From: Pseudoalteromonas luteoviolacea DSM 6061
GTDB lineage: Bacteria; Pseudomonadota; Gammaproteobacteria; Enterobacterales; Alteromonadaceae
Reading direction: 5' to 3'
DNA length: 64,000 bases
NCBI RefSeq assembly: GCF_001625655.1
Contig: NZ_AUYB01000126.1
Coordinates: 62,001 to 126,000 of the forward strand
Under the pieces are notes generated by a model. It had not been told where the DNA came from. It saw only the letters and a list, made by a program, of their open reading frames with translations, and ran no database searches. Below, in pieces: positions 8,221 through 17,674 of the stretch (the first letter of the stretch is position 1; each line of letters opens with the position of its first letter). Both the position numbers and the translations under genes were made by a program.

Positions 8221-8604
8221 CTAGCCTAAGCGTTCAAAAACTTTTTCTAACTTGGTTTTTAGTGTTCCAGCAGTAAATGGTTTTACAATGTAACCATTAA
8301 CACCAGCTTGCGCAGCCGCAACGATTTGTTCTTTTTTGGCTTCAGCAGTTACCATTAAAACAGGGATATGCTTTAGGCTGTCGTCTGCACGAATAGCTCT
8401 GAGCAGGTCGATACCTTGCATACCTGGCATGTTCCAATCGGTAACAACAAAGTCAAATTCTTGATTTTGCAACATCGGAAGCGCAGTGCTGCCGTCATCA
8501 GCCTCTTGAACATTTGTAAAGCCTAAGTCTCTCAACAGGTTTTTGATTATTCTTCTCATCGTAGAGAAATCATCAACCACGAGAATTTTCATGTTCTTAT
8601 CCAA
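8221..8604 (-). CDS. cheY: Chemotaxis response regulator CheY
   Basis: This 127-residue stand-alone receiver has acidic pocket D11-D12, phospho-acceptor D56 (VVTDWNMPGMQG), switch T86, Y105 and K108, all equivalent to E. coli CheY with an offset of one. It binds FliM when phosphorylated; the EIDALL target peptide is visible in FliM at 18769. It follows fliA by 47 nt and starts the cheYZAB block. Confidence 0.97.
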   Translation of the reverse strand: MDKNMKILVVDDFSTMRRIIKNLLRDLGFTNVQEADDGSTALPMLQNQEFDFVVTDWNMPGMQGIDLLRAIRADDSLKHIPVLMVTAEAKKEQIVAAAQAGVNGYIVKPFTAGTLKTKLEKVFERLG

Positions 8605-8651
8605 AACTTCCTCCGGTGAGGTTTGAACCTATAAAAATATTAAAATGTACT

Positions 8652-9386
8652 CTAATTGATCCAGTCATTAATTTTAGCTCTGAGTTTAATCATTGCCTGA
8701 CCATGAATCTGACTCACTCGAGACTCGCTCACATCTAAGATCTGGCCAATCTCTTTTAAATTCATTTCATCGTTGTAATACAAAGACAAAACCAAAGCAT
8801 CTCTTTCTGGTAGTGTTTTTATTGCATCTATCAACGATTCATTAAAGCGCTCATTCTTAACGTTATTGAATGGTTTGTCTAGCGCTAAATCATTGTCTGC
8901 AGGTGAAATTACGTCTTGGTCAACGCCCAAGTCTTCTATTCCAATAATTTTACTTGCATTTACGTCATGTAAAATATGATGGTACTCATCTAAAGGAATA
9001 TCAAGTTTTTCAGCGATTTCCGTGTCTTTAGGTTCTCTACCAAGGGTAGATTCGAGTTCTGCAATCGCTTCTGCAACCAAACGGCTGTTTTTGTGAACTG
9101 AGCGGGGAGCCCAGTCGCCGCGTCTGATCTCGTCGAGCATTGCGCCTCGAATACGAATGCCAGCGAAAGTTTCGAAGCTGGCTCCTTTGCTTGCATCAAA
9201 GTTTTTTGTTGCTTCGATTAGTCCAATCATACCTGATTGAACTAGATCATCTAATTGAACACTAGCTGGTAGTCTGGCAAGCAAATGACATGCGACTTTC
9301 TTGACCAAAGGTGTATGACGCTCGACCACTTTATTCAAGTGGTCCACAGATTGATATCCCGCCATTCGATTGACCGGTGTAGCCAT
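8652..9386 (-). CDS. fliA: Flagellar sigma factor FliA (sigma-28)
   Basis: The 244-residue sigma factor has sigma region 2 (LDDLVQSGMIGLIEATKNFD), the invariant stretch FAGIRIRGAMLDEIRRGDW, and a C-terminal region 4 helix-turn-helix (LKEIGQILDVSESRVSQI). It reads late flagellar promoters, and matching TAAA-N15-GCCGATAA elements precede two of the flagellins in this window. It starts 2 nt after flhG and lies before cheY. Its anti-sigma factor FlgM is not in the window. Confidence 0.97.
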   Translation of the reverse strand: MATPVNRMAGYQSVDHLNKVVERHTPLVKKVACHLLARLPASVQLDDLVQSGMIGLIEATKNFDASKGASFETFAGIRIRGAMLDEIRRGDWAPRSVHKNSRLVAEAIAELESTLGREPKDTEIAEKLDIPLDEYHHILHDVNASKIIGIEDLGVDQDVISPADNDLALDKPFNNVKNERFNESLIDAIKTLPERDALVLSLYYNDEMNLKEIGQILDVSESRVSQIHGQAMIKLRAKINDWIN

Positions 9387-9388
9387 AA

Positions 9389-10249
9389 TTACCCGTTAAC
9401 TAATTGCTCAATGAAAAACTCTAAATGCCCCGAAGGTTGGTGCGGAACAGGCCATTTCACAGCCTTACTCGCCAAACCTCTAAACGCCACAGCCGCAGGA
9501 GAGTTCGGATAGAGCTCTACGATGGTTTTTTGACGTCGCGAAGATTTACGCATATTTTCATCGAAAGGAATCGTAGCCACAAGCTCTAGTGCAACATCCA
9601 AAAATCGGTCTGTCACTTTAGAGAGTTTAGCAAATAATTCTTGTCCTTCACGAAGGCTGCGAACCATATTTGCTACGATTTTAAATTTGTATACGCCGTG
9701 CTCTCTACTTAGTACTTTAATTAAAGCGTATGCATCTGTGATAGATGTCGGTTCATCACAAACAACAACCATAACATCTTGTGCCGCACGCGAGAAACTC
9801 AATACCATGTCAGAAATACCTGCGGCGGTATCCACAATGAGCACGTCGAAATCGTTACTTAATTCACTGAAGGCGCGAATAAGCCCCGCATGTTCTGCTG
9901 GACTCAACTCTACCATATTTTGAGAGCCGGAAGTGGCTGGTACTATTCTTATACCAGCAGGGCCTTCAACCAAAATCTCATCAAGTTCACACTCACCTGA
10001 TAATACATGCGATAAGTTGCGTTCGACCCTTAAACCTAGCATTACGTCACAGTTTGCCAATCCTAGGTCGGCATCCAAAACTAAAACTCTATGGCCCTGT
10101 TGTCCTAGCGCGATCGCAGTATTTAATGAAACATTGGTCTTACCGACTCCTCCTTTACCACCAGTTACTGCTATTACTTTGACTCCGTGGTTACTTTTCT
10201 GATTCATTTTACGCAGGCCACTTGCTTGATCTAAAACTGTATTAATCAT
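9389..10249 (-). CDS. flhG: Flagellar number regulator FlhG (FleN), MinD-type ATPase
   Basis: The 286-residue MinD/ParA-family ATPase has Walker A GKGGVGKT at 31-38. The N-terminal DQASGLRKM (residues 7-15) is the FlhG peptide that stimulates the FlhF GTPase and is absent from MinD itself. In polar flagellates FlhG limits the flagellum to one per pole and restrains the FlrA-type master regulator. It overlaps flhF by 8 nt and is followed by fliA. Confidence 0.95.
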   Translation of the reverse strand: MINTVLDQASGLRKMNQKSNHGVKVIAVTGGKGGVGKTNVSLNTAIALGQQGHRVLVLDADLGLANCDVMLGLRVERNLSHVLSGECELDEILVEGPAGIRIVPATSGSQNMVELSPAEHAGLIRAFSELSNDFDVLIVDTAAGISDMVLSFSRAAQDVMVVVCDEPTSITDAYALIKVLSREHGVYKFKIVANMVRSLREGQELFAKLSKVTDRFLDVALELVATIPFDENMRKSSRRQKTIVELYPNSPAAVAFRGLASKAVKWPVPHQPSGHLEFFIEQLVNG

Positions 10250-11756
10250 ACATTCCTACTGTCTGAGACGCCACTGCTTCACGTCGTGAATGTTGTGCTT
10301 TTGTTCTTTTTAAATACAACTGCTCAGCCTTTTTAACTAATTTTTGAGCATTTGCTACACGAATGTCTTCAGGCACTCGCTGTCCGTTCGTAAGATACCC
10401 TATTGGTAAGCGATTTTGAATCGCAATACTAATAATCTCGCCCAAACTTAGACATTCATCAAGTTTTGTAAAAATGCAACCGCTTAGATTCACTTTTTTA
10501 AAGTGATTTACTGTCTCTTGCAATACATGCATTTGAGATGTTGCACTTAATACTAAATAACTACGAATATCTACTCTCGAGCTGCGCATCAATGTATTTA
10601 GCTGCTCAGTCAAGCGTAAATCTCTTTGACTCATACCCGCAGTGTCTATTAATACTAGACGCTTATTGCGTAAATGATAAAGAACTTCCGCTAACTCATT
10701 CGCATCTTTAACTTGCTTAACCGGACACCCGATGATTCTACCATAAGTTGCTAGCTGCTCGTAAGCGCCAATTCTGTATGTATCTGTTGTTATTAGGGCT
10801 ACTTTATCGGCGCCGTACTTTTGCGCTCCTAATGCGGCCAGTTTTGCAACTGTTGTCGTCTTACCAACACCTGTTGGACCAACCATGGCATAAACACCAC
10901 CTTGACGAAGAATATCATTGTTCGTGGTGTGCATCTGATTCACAACCATATTCAATAACGCATTCCATGCTTCCTTACGAGATACATCATCAGGGATGAA
11001 GCAAGCCATTTGCTCAGCGACATCAGCACTGATCCCCATACCTTGAAGTCTATCAACTAGACATGCTCTAGTTGGGTCTTTGCGCTCCATTTCTTGCTTC
11101 ATTAAGCCAGACAGTTGATATTCAAGCAATTGACGAATCGCATTCATCTCGTCTCTCATCGAGCTCATTTCGTCTTGTTTAGGTTCGACTGATACTGGCG
11201 CTGAATCAAAATCTGACTCTAGATCATCGTCGAATCCCCAATCAGACGCAATTGGCTCTGGTGCACGTGTTGGGCGCTGTGCAGCCTGAGCTTTAGAAGG
11301 ACGAGCCTCTGCTTGCTGGTATTCATTTTGATATTCTGACTTTTGGAATTCAGATCTTGGCTCTGCTTTTGCTGCAAACAAGTCACCAGTGTCGATGCCT
11401 GATTGAGAAAACATAGATGCAAGCTCTGGAGAGCGAGGCTTAGGCGCTTGGCGCTCTAATAGCGCTTCTAAACTGTCCGCTACTCTCGCTTGAGGCTCAG
11501 GTTGGGCACGACGAGCCTGTGGCTTAACAACTCTAGCTGGTTGGCTGTAAGTTGGCTGAGCTTCTGGTGCTGGCTGCGCTTGAGCAGCTGTTTGCTGTGG
11601 CTGAGTTGCCACTCTGTCATTATCGATAGCAGCGACAATCTCTACACCGTCAGCTAGCTTTTTATTTGACATAATTACTGCATCTGCGCCTAATTCTTCT
11701 TTTACTTCTTTCAAAGCTGTACGCATATCTTTTGCAAAAAATCTTTTAATCTTCAT
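10242..11756 (-). CDS. flhF: Flagellar placement GTPase FlhF
   Basis: This 504-residue SRP-type GTPase begins with the conserved MKIKRFFAKDMRTALKEVKE segment. A Gln/Ala/Pro-rich B domain (about 50-195) follows, then an NG domain with P-loop GPTGVGKTT (293-301), DTYRIGAYEQL (325-335), DTAGM (371-375) and TKLDE (430-434). It recruits the first flagellar components to the pole. The B domain is long and low complexity, as is common in marine gammaproteobacteria. Confidence 0.96.
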   Translation of the reverse strand: MKIKRFFAKDMRTALKEVKEELGADAVIMSNKKLADGVEIVAAIDNDRVATQPQQTAAQAQPAPEAQPTYSQPARVVKPQARRAQPEPQARVADSLEALLERQAPKPRSPELASMFSQSGIDTGDLFAAKAEPRSEFQKSEYQNEYQQAEARPSKAQAAQRPTRAPEPIASDWGFDDDLESDFDSAPVSVEPKQDEMSSMRDEMNAIRQLLEYQLSGLMKQEMERKDPTRACLVDRLQGMGISADVAEQMACFIPDDVSRKEAWNALLNMVVNQMHTTNNDILRQGGVYAMVGPTGVGKTTTVAKLAALGAQKYGADKVALITTDTYRIGAYEQLATYGRIIGCPVKQVKDANELAEVLYHLRNKRLVLIDTAGMSQRDLRLTEQLNTLMRSSRVDIRSYLVLSATSQMHVLQETVNHFKKVNLSGCIFTKLDECLSLGEIISIAIQNRLPIGYLTNGQRVPEDIRVANAQKLVKKAEQLYLKRTKAQHSRREAVASQTVGMYD

Positions 11757-11775
11757 GACTCAGCACCTCGTTCCT

Positions 11776-13875
11776 CTATTGCCCAACAGAGCTTATGATC
11801 TTAATTTGCCTTTCATCCGGTACTTCCTGATAAGACATCACTCTTAAGCCAGGAATTGTATGTTTGACAAATCTCGATAAAACACTTCTTAACATACCTG
11901 AGGTTAATAAGATGGACGGCTCGCCTAGCATTTCTTGCGTTTGGTGCGCTTCTCTCAAAGAACCTTGAAGTCGCTCCGCAAGGCCTGGCTCAATGCCTGC
12001 CCCCTCATCACCTGCGTTCTGAAGTGACTGATGCAACATCTGTTCCAACTCGGGCGCCAATGTTATGACAGGTATCTCATCGGCGTTACCAACCGCGTCT
12101 TGAACGATTAATCTGCGCAGTGAAATTCTCACTGCAGCCGTTAATACATCTGGGTCTTGGCTACGTGGGCCATACTCAACTAAGGTCTGAACAATTGAGC
12201 GCATATCTCTGATTGCAACGCCTTCATTCAGTAAGTTTTGTAAAACTTTTACAATCGTTGTCAAAGGCAGTACATCTGGCACTAGACCTTCAACTAAACG
12301 AGGGTGGCTTTTCGCTAGCATATCTAAAAGGTTTTGAACTTCTTCGTGTCCAAGCAGTAAAGACGCATTGTTTGTAAGCAGTTGGCTGATATGCGTTGCA
12401 ACCACTGTCGCAGCGTCAACTACTGTGTAACCCAGTGAATGAGCCTCATCTTTTTGATCAGGCTTAATCCAAACGGCTTCTAGTCCAAATGCTGGATCTT
12501 TAGTTGCAACCCCTTGGATCGGGCCGAATACTTGGCCAGGGTTAATAGCTAACTCATCACCATGTTTGAGCTCACCATCGCCTGAGCCAACACCCATTAA
12601 GGTAATTTTATAGGCATTTGGGTCTAACTCTAGGTTATCTCGAATATGTACAGGAGGTACTAGGAAGCCAAGTTCTTGTGAAAGCTTTTTTCTAACCCCT
12701 TTAATTCGATTCAGTAATTCACCGCCTTGGGCTTGGTCAACAAGTGGAATTAAACGGTAACCAACTTCAAGGCCAATGACATCAACGGGCTGCACATCGT
12801 CCCACCCCAATTCTTTTTGATCTTGCTGCTTGTTTGCCACTTGTGTACCTTGCGCTTCTTCCTCAGCCTTTGCAGCAGCAGCTTTTTCTTTGTGTTGTTT
12901 CGAGTAATATGCAAGACCACCAATTAAAGTACCTAAACCTAAAAATGCAACATGCGGCATACCAGGCACTAAACCCATTACAATTAAAATGCCAGAGGCT
13001 ATGTACAGCGATTTTTCATTGCCTAATTGCTGAGTAACTTGCTCGCCCATATTATGAGACTCGTTTTGACGAGTAACAACAATGGCTGTACCGATAGAAA
13101 GAAGTAGCGAAGGCAGCTGAGCGACTAACCCATCACCAATAGTAAGTAAGGTGTATACTTCCATCGCACGCGAGAACGTTAAATCATGCTGCACCATACC
13201 AACAAACAGACCACCGATAATATTGATTGCGAGTATCACGATGCCTGCAATCGCATCGCCCTTTACAAATTTACTCGCACCATCCATTGAACCGTAAAAG
13301 TCAGCTTCTCTGGTTACTTCATCACGTCTTGCTCGTGCATCTTCTGCCGAAATAAAACCCGCGTTTAAGTCCGCGTCAATAGCCATTTGTTTGCCTGGCA
13401 TCGCGTCTAATGTGAAACGTGCCGAGACTTCTGAAATACGCCCAGCACCTTTGGTAATTACCACAAAGTTGATAATAATTAAAATTAGGAATACAACCAG
13501 ACCAACAGCATAGTTACCACCAATTACAACCGAGCCAAATGCTTCAATTACTTTACCGGCTGCGTCACCACCGTTGTGCCCTTCAAGCAAAACAACTCGT
13601 GTACTCGCCACATTCAATGCGAGCCTCATTATCGTTGCGATAAGCAAGACCGCAGGGAACATACCAAATTCTAATGGTTTCATGGTGTAAACGGTTACCA
13701 ACAACACAACGAGGGCCAGCGCTATATTGAAAGAAAACAATATATCTAGCAAAAATGGTGGCATGGGCAAAATAACCATAGCTAAAGCAGCAAGTACCAG
13801 TAATGGGGTACCAATGCCTTTTGCATAGTCTTTTTTGTCTCGATTTATTTGTTGTAGAACCGCTTTAAAATCCAT
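11776..13875 (-). CDS. flhA: Flagellar export gate protein FlhA
   Basis: The 699-residue inner-membrane export gate has about eight N-terminal membrane helices. The FHIPEP signature runs from ISEVSARFTLDAMPGKQMA (about 147-165) in the cytoplasmic loop, and a large C-terminal cytoplasmic domain docks chaperone-substrate complexes. Length is normal. A plausible sigma-54 element lies 40-54 nt upstream of the start, so flhA-flhF-flhG-fliA may begin its own transcript. Confidence 0.97.
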   Translation of the reverse strand: MDFKAVLQQINRDKKDYAKGIGTPLLVLAALAMVILPMPPFLLDILFSFNIALALVVLLVTVYTMKPLEFGMFPAVLLIATIMRLALNVASTRVVLLEGHNGGDAAGKVIEAFGSVVIGGNYAVGLVVFLILIIINFVVITKGAGRISEVSARFTLDAMPGKQMAIDADLNAGFISAEDARARRDEVTREADFYGSMDGASKFVKGDAIAGIVILAINIIGGLFVGMVQHDLTFSRAMEVYTLLTIGDGLVAQLPSLLLSIGTAIVVTRQNESHNMGEQVTQQLGNEKSLYIASGILIVMGLVPGMPHVAFLGLGTLIGGLAYYSKQHKEKAAAAKAEEEAQGTQVANKQQDQKELGWDDVQPVDVIGLEVGYRLIPLVDQAQGGELLNRIKGVRKKLSQELGFLVPPVHIRDNLELDPNAYKITLMGVGSGDGELKHGDELAINPGQVFGPIQGVATKDPAFGLEAVWIKPDQKDEAHSLGYTVVDAATVVATHISQLLTNNASLLLGHEEVQNLLDMLAKSHPRLVEGLVPDVLPLTTIVKVLQNLLNEGVAIRDMRSIVQTLVEYGPRSQDPDVLTAAVRISLRRLIVQDAVGNADEIPVITLAPELEQMLHQSLQNAGDEGAGIEPGLAERLQGSLREAHQTQEMLGEPSILLTSGMLRSVLSRFVKHTIPGLRVMSYQEVPDERQIKIISSVGQ

Positions 13876-13914
13876 AACTTATCAACTTCAATTTATTGAC
13901 GCAGGTAAGTTAAA

Positions 13915-13929
13915 GCAATCTTCATTCCA
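13915..13929 (-). promoter_or_regulatory. Possible sigma-54 promoter of flhA
   Basis: On the minus strand TTGGAATGAAGATTGCTT keeps the essential GG and GC dinucleotides with correct spacing (TGGAAT-N5-TTGC), with two departures from TGGCAC. It sits between flhB and flhA, 40 nt before the flhA ATG. In Vibrio flhA is a sigma-54 class III promoter, which supports it. Confidence 0.45.
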
Positions 13930-13933
13930 ACTA

Positions 13934-15064
13934 TTAGTGCTTCATATCGTCTGGTATTGGTAAGTCTTTATTAAGCGCTGTTGGCCTGCGGCCTCGGCCT
14001 TTATTAAACTTTTTAAGCTGGAATACATACGCGAGCACTTGTGCAACGGCTGTAAATAATTGATCGGGTATTTGGTCGCCTACTTCGGTCGTATGGTAGA
14101 GAGAGCGTGTGAGCACTGGAGACTCGACAATTGGCACCTCGTTACCTTTTGCAACCTTTCGAATTTGCATGGCAAGCTCGTCAACACCTTTTGCTAACAC
14201 GATTGGCGCGCCAGCTTTCTCTGTGTCGTATTTTAACGCGACCGAATAGTGAGTAGGGTTAGTAACAACAACATCAGCATCCGGCACATCTTGCATCATC
14301 CTGCGTTGAGACATTTCACGTTGAGTTCTTCGGATCCGCGCTTTAATCTGCGGGTCACCTTCAGAGTTTTTATACTCATCCTTCACTTCCTGAAGTGTCA
14401 TTTTTAACTGCTTATTGTGATTATAACTCTGATAAGGTGCATCTATCGCTGAAATCACAATCATTGTGCAGCTCAAAGCCAAAAACATCCAAGCCAGTAT
14501 TTCTAGTGCATGGATAACGTTGCCGGGCGCAGATTCAATACTTAAATGCAGAATGTCGTAAAACATCCATTTAATAAACAATATGGCAAACCCTGCAACG
14601 AGCACAAACTTCAAAATTGATTTGAGGAGTTCAACAGCTGCCTGAGGGCCCAACATTCTTTTTATGCCTTTCATAGGCGACATTTTACTTGCTTTGGGTG
14701 CTGCGGCTTGCCAACTAAAGTTAAATCCTCCTAGGAGAGTATTTCCAATCACTCCAGCAACAAGGATGATCAGGACAAACATAGACATTGGGAAAAACAG
14801 CTCAGAGAACGCATCACCCCAAACAGAAAACATCTTGGTCGTATCATAGGTCTCGTTGCGATTTAAAGTCAGCATTCGGCCCATTATGTTGTATAAACCT
14901 TTCGCAATGTCGGCTCCATACAAAATCAAGGCCACTGCTGAAAAGATCAGTACGAATGTGGTACCCAATTCTTTGGAACGCGCAACCTGACCTTTCTTTC
15001 TCGCATCACTGATTTTTTTGGCGGTGGGTTCTTCGGTACGTTCTTGACCTGAATCTTCAGCCAT
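13934..15064 (-). CDS. flhB: Flagellar export switch protein FlhB
   Basis: The 376-residue protein has four membrane helices (about 35-52, 93-115, 150-170, 186-206). The autocleavage site NPTH is at residues 269-272, the same numbering as in Salmonella, followed by the C-terminal cytoplasmic domain. Cleavage and contact with FliK switch export from rod/hook to filament subunits. It follows fliR by 9 nt. The tail beyond residue 350 is basic and proline-containing. Confidence 0.97.
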   Translation of the reverse strand: MAEDSGQERTEEPTAKKISDARKKGQVARSKELGTTFVLIFSAVALILYGADIAKGLYNIMGRMLTLNRNETYDTTKMFSVWGDAFSELFFPMSMFVLIILVAGVIGNTLLGGFNFSWQAAAPKASKMSPMKGIKRMLGPQAAVELLKSILKFVLVAGFAILFIKWMFYDILHLSIESAPGNVIHALEILAWMFLALSCTMIVISAIDAPYQSYNHNKQLKMTLQEVKDEYKNSEGDPQIKARIRRTQREMSQRRMMQDVPDADVVVTNPTHYSVALKYDTEKAGAPIVLAKGVDELAMQIRKVAKGNEVPIVESPVLTRSLYHTTEVGDQIPDQLFTAVAQVLAYVFQLKKFNKGRGRRPTALNKDLPIPDDMKH

Positions 15065-15073
15065 TGCTTCCTC

Positions 15074-15853
15074 CTACACCGTACAACCGACCAATTCACA
15101 CATCAATTCAATCATTCTAAGCCACTGGAACTCATACTGCATCGTAAAGTTACCCAGTGTAGCCCAAATAATAGTAAGACCAGCTACGAGTGTGAAGGCA
15201 AAACCGACTGAGAAAATATTCATTTGAGGTGCTGCACGTGTCATGATCCCAAACGCCATGTTGATTACTAACATTGCGGTTAGGGGCGCCAAGGACAGCG
15301 ACAATGCAGTGGCAAATACCCACGCCCCCCAAGTTACAATTTCCCAGTAATTATCCACATGCCACCAATTTCCTCCGATAGGCCAAGATTCAAAACTAAA
15401 AATAACCATCTGAATCATCATTAAATGCCCATCGAAAACAAAAAACAGTAAAGTAGCAAGAATGAGATAAAATTGACCAACCGCTGGTACACTCAATCCA
15501 TTGGACGGATCAACCACAGACGCAAAGCCTAGGCCTGTCTGCATAGCAAGCACCTGACCTGCAACAATAAATGTATTAAGTAATAATAAAGACGCAAAAC
15601 CAATCGCAATGCCGATGATCATTTCTTGAATAACCACTAGGATCATTTGAAAAGAGAATAAGTCTGTGAATTGCGACTGTGGTATAGCGGGTGCAGCAGC
15701 CAAGGTAACTACAATAGACAAGCAAAGCTTTATACGTTTAGATACGCTTTGTGCACCAAGGCCCGCCATCACCATAATCATTGAGCTAATACGTATCAGG
15801 GGTAATATATAATCGCTTAACCCCTGCATTAATTCAGAAAACAGGATCTCCAT
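15074..15853 (-). CDS. fliR: Flagellar export gate protein FliR
   Basis: The 259-residue, strongly hydrophobic protein has about six membrane segments and the conserved 'QTGLGFASVVDPSNG' stretch of FliR/SpaR proteins. Together with FliP and FliQ it forms the helical export channel in the MS ring. It starts 1 nt after fliQ and precedes flhB. Confidence 0.95.
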   Translation of the reverse strand: MEILFSELMQGLSDYILPLIRISSMIMVMAGLGAQSVSKRIKLCLSIVVTLAAAPAIPQSQFTDLFSFQMILVVIQEMIIGIAIGFASLLLLNTFIVAGQVLAMQTGLGFASVVDPSNGLSVPAVGQFYLILATLLFFVFDGHLMMIQMVIFSFESWPIGGNWWHVDNYWEIVTWGAWVFATALSLSLAPLTAMLVINMAFGIMTRAAPQMNIFSVGFAFTLVAGLTIIWATLGNFTMQYEFQWLRMIELMCELVGCTV

Positions 15854-15854
15854 A

Positions 15855-16124
15855 TTAACCTGCGATTTCGGGGATACGCATGACCATCAATTTGAAAAAG
15901 TCCATTAACTCTTGGGTCATCCAGTGCCCTCCCACAATCAGGGCAACAAGCGTAATAATCAGCTTTGGTAAAAAGCTCAGCGTCTGTTCGTTGATGGAAG
16001 TTGCTGCCTGAAATACTGACACGATTAAACCAATAACCAACCCGGGTACCACGATGGCCGCAACTAACTTGATAACCAGAAATAAAGAGTCGCTGAGAAT
16101 ATCTACAAAAACTTCTGGTTCCAT
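15855..16124 (-). CDS. fliQ: Flagellar export gate protein FliQ
   Basis: This is an 89-residue protein of two membrane helices, beginning MEPEVFVDILSDSLFLVIKL and containing the FliQ hallmark 'GLVIGLIVSVFQAATSINEQ'. It sits in the fixed order fliP-fliQ-fliR, 1 nt from each neighbour. Length is exactly that of the family. Confidence 0.96.
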   Translation of the reverse strand: MEPEVFVDILSDSLFLVIKLVAAIVVPGLVIGLIVSVFQAATSINEQTLSFLPKLIITLVALIVGGHWMTQELMDFFKLMVMRIPEIAG

Positions 16125-16125
16125 A

Positions 16126-16878
16126 TCAGACCCCCAAGCCGAAACTTCTTGCCAATGTTCCCATAACTAGCGACCAACCATCTACCAACACAAACAACAT
16201 TATTTTGAAAGGTAAGGAGACAATCATTGGAGATAACATCATCATACCCATTGCCATCAAGACACTGGCTACAACCAAATCTACAATAAGAAATGGAATA
16301 AAGAACATAAAACCGATAATAAATGCTGTTTGTAATTCACTGGTGACAAAAGCCGGGATAATCACAACAAATGGTGTGTCCTCAGGACTATCCAGTTTTT
16401 CATAACCTGCTATTTTAGCGAAGGTTTCTAGATCTGAGATGCGGGTTTGAGACAGCATAAACTCTTTTATTGGTTCTTTCGCCTCTTGCAAAGCTTGAAC
16501 CGATGTCATTTCTTCATTCAGGTATGGCTGAACGGCTTTTTCATGTATTTGACTGAAAATTGGCGCCATAATGAAAAAAGTTAAAAACAGTGACATCCCC
16601 ACTAATATTTGATTAGACGGCGACTGCTGTAAGCCAATCGCTTGGCGTAAAATAGCCAACACCACAATAATTCGCGTAAATGAGGTCATCATAATAACGG
16701 CAGCGGGGATAAAGCTTAGCGCCGTCATGATAGCCAGTACTTGGAGCGTTACCGAGTACTCTTGAGAGCCATCAGGGTTAGTAGTTACACTTAATGCCTC
16801 AAAACCATCGTTTGCACTTACATGGGGAAGAAACATAGTTAAAACTAAAAATAAAAGGAGTCGAAGCATGCTTTTCAC
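16126..16878 (-). CDS. fliP: Flagellar export gate protein FliP
   Basis: The 250-residue protein has an N-terminal signal peptide (about residues 1-22, ending HVSA), which FliP alone among the export-gate proteins carries. The membrane core contains 'PSNQILVGMSLFLTFFIM' and 'MMMLSPMIVSLPFKIMLFVL'. Five FliP subunits form the core of the export pore. It overlaps fliO by 4 nt. Confidence 0.96.
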   Translation of the reverse strand: MKSMLRLLLFLVLTMFLPHVSANDGFEALSVTTNPDGSQEYSVTLQVLAIMTALSFIPAAVIMMTSFTRIIVVLAILRQAIGLQQSPSNQILVGMSLFLTFFIMAPIFSQIHEKAVQPYLNEEMTSVQALQEAKEPIKEFMLSQTRISDLETFAKIAGYEKLDSPEDTPFVVIIPAFVTSELQTAFIIGFMFFIPFLIVDLVVASVLMAMGMMMLSPMIVSLPFKIMLFVLVDGWSLVMGTLARSFGLGV

Positions 16879-17243
16879 TTTTCTTTTTTTATTGGTTGAC
16901 CCATGAAACGGCTTAACTCTTTAACAAAAGGCGCCGTCTGGTTTTCGCTTAAAGGGGTTTCTAATTGATATAAGTAGTTGATATTTTGAGGTGTAACACC
17001 TAGTAAATGTTGCTTATCATCTATCTCGATAACCAACAACCTTTCCCGCGTCCCCAGCGGCAAGCTTCGGACCACTTTAAAGTCTTGATTATTTCCAACA
17101 TTGGGGTTTATACGTTTAACAAGCCAAGCGAGGCCAATTATGAGTGCAATAATAGAAGCCAGGGACAGAGCAACAGTTACTATCTCCAAACTGGGCCCTT
17201 GCGGCTGCGCTGCAGCCACATTTGTAAATAGTATCCAAGTCAT
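16875..17243 (-). CDS. fliO: Flagellar export assembly protein FliO
   Basis: The 122-residue protein has a short hydrophobic start, a membrane helix at about residues 20-42 and a small cytoplasmic domain with the FliO pattern 'VRSLPLGTRERLLVIEIDDK' and 'LLGVTPQNI'. FliO helps assemble the FliP ring. It lies between fliN and fliP as usual. The N-terminal part may act as a cleavable signal or as a second membrane segment; the sequence does not decide. Confidence 0.9.
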   Translation of the reverse strand: MTWILFTNVAAAQPQGPSLEIVTVALSLASIIALIIGLAWLVKRINPNVGNNQDFKVVRSLPLGTRERLLVIEIDDKQHLLGVTPQNINYLYQLETPLSENQTAPFVKELSRFMGQPIKKEK

Positions 17244-17254
17244 GACTTATACTA

Positions 17255-17650
17255 CTATCTAAGCTTTTTGATTCGTTCAACTTGGCTGATTACATCAGTT
17301 AATCGGATACCAAATTTGTCATTTACTACTACCACTTCACCGTGCGCTATCAGCGTACCATTAACAAGCACGTCTAGTGGCTCACCTGCTACTCTATCCA
17401 GCTCAACAACAGAGCCTTGGTTTAATTGAAGCAAGTTTCTAATGTTGATTTTCGATCTACCCACTTCCATCGAAATGGTGACCGGAATATCTAAAATAGT
17501 GTCTAACTTTCTTTTCTCGTCAGCGCTTAAATTTGCATTATTCTCTTCTAGCTCTTCTAACTCAGCGACTTCAGCACTGCCTTGATCAGCATCTTCTGCT
17601 TCGGCAAGCGCGGCAGCCCATTCATCCATAGTATCTTGATCATCACTCAT
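17255..17650 (-). CDS. fliN: Flagellar C-ring switch protein FliN
   Basis: The 131-residue protein has an acidic N-terminal extension (about 1-50) and a C-terminal SpoA domain (about 52-130: LDIPVTISMEVGRSKI, LNQGSVVELDRVAGEPLDV, GTLIAHGEVVVV). It forms the base of the C ring with FliM and docks FliH. It starts 24 nt after fliM. Confidence 0.96.
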   Translation of the reverse strand: MSDDQDTMDEWAAALAEAEDADQGSAEVAELEELEENNANLSADEKRKLDTILDIPVTISMEVGRSKINIRNLLQLNQGSVVELDRVAGEPLDVLVNGTLIAHGEVVVVNDKFGIRLTDVISQVERIKKLR

Positions 17651-17674
17651 GCACTTACTACCTTAAATTCTTGA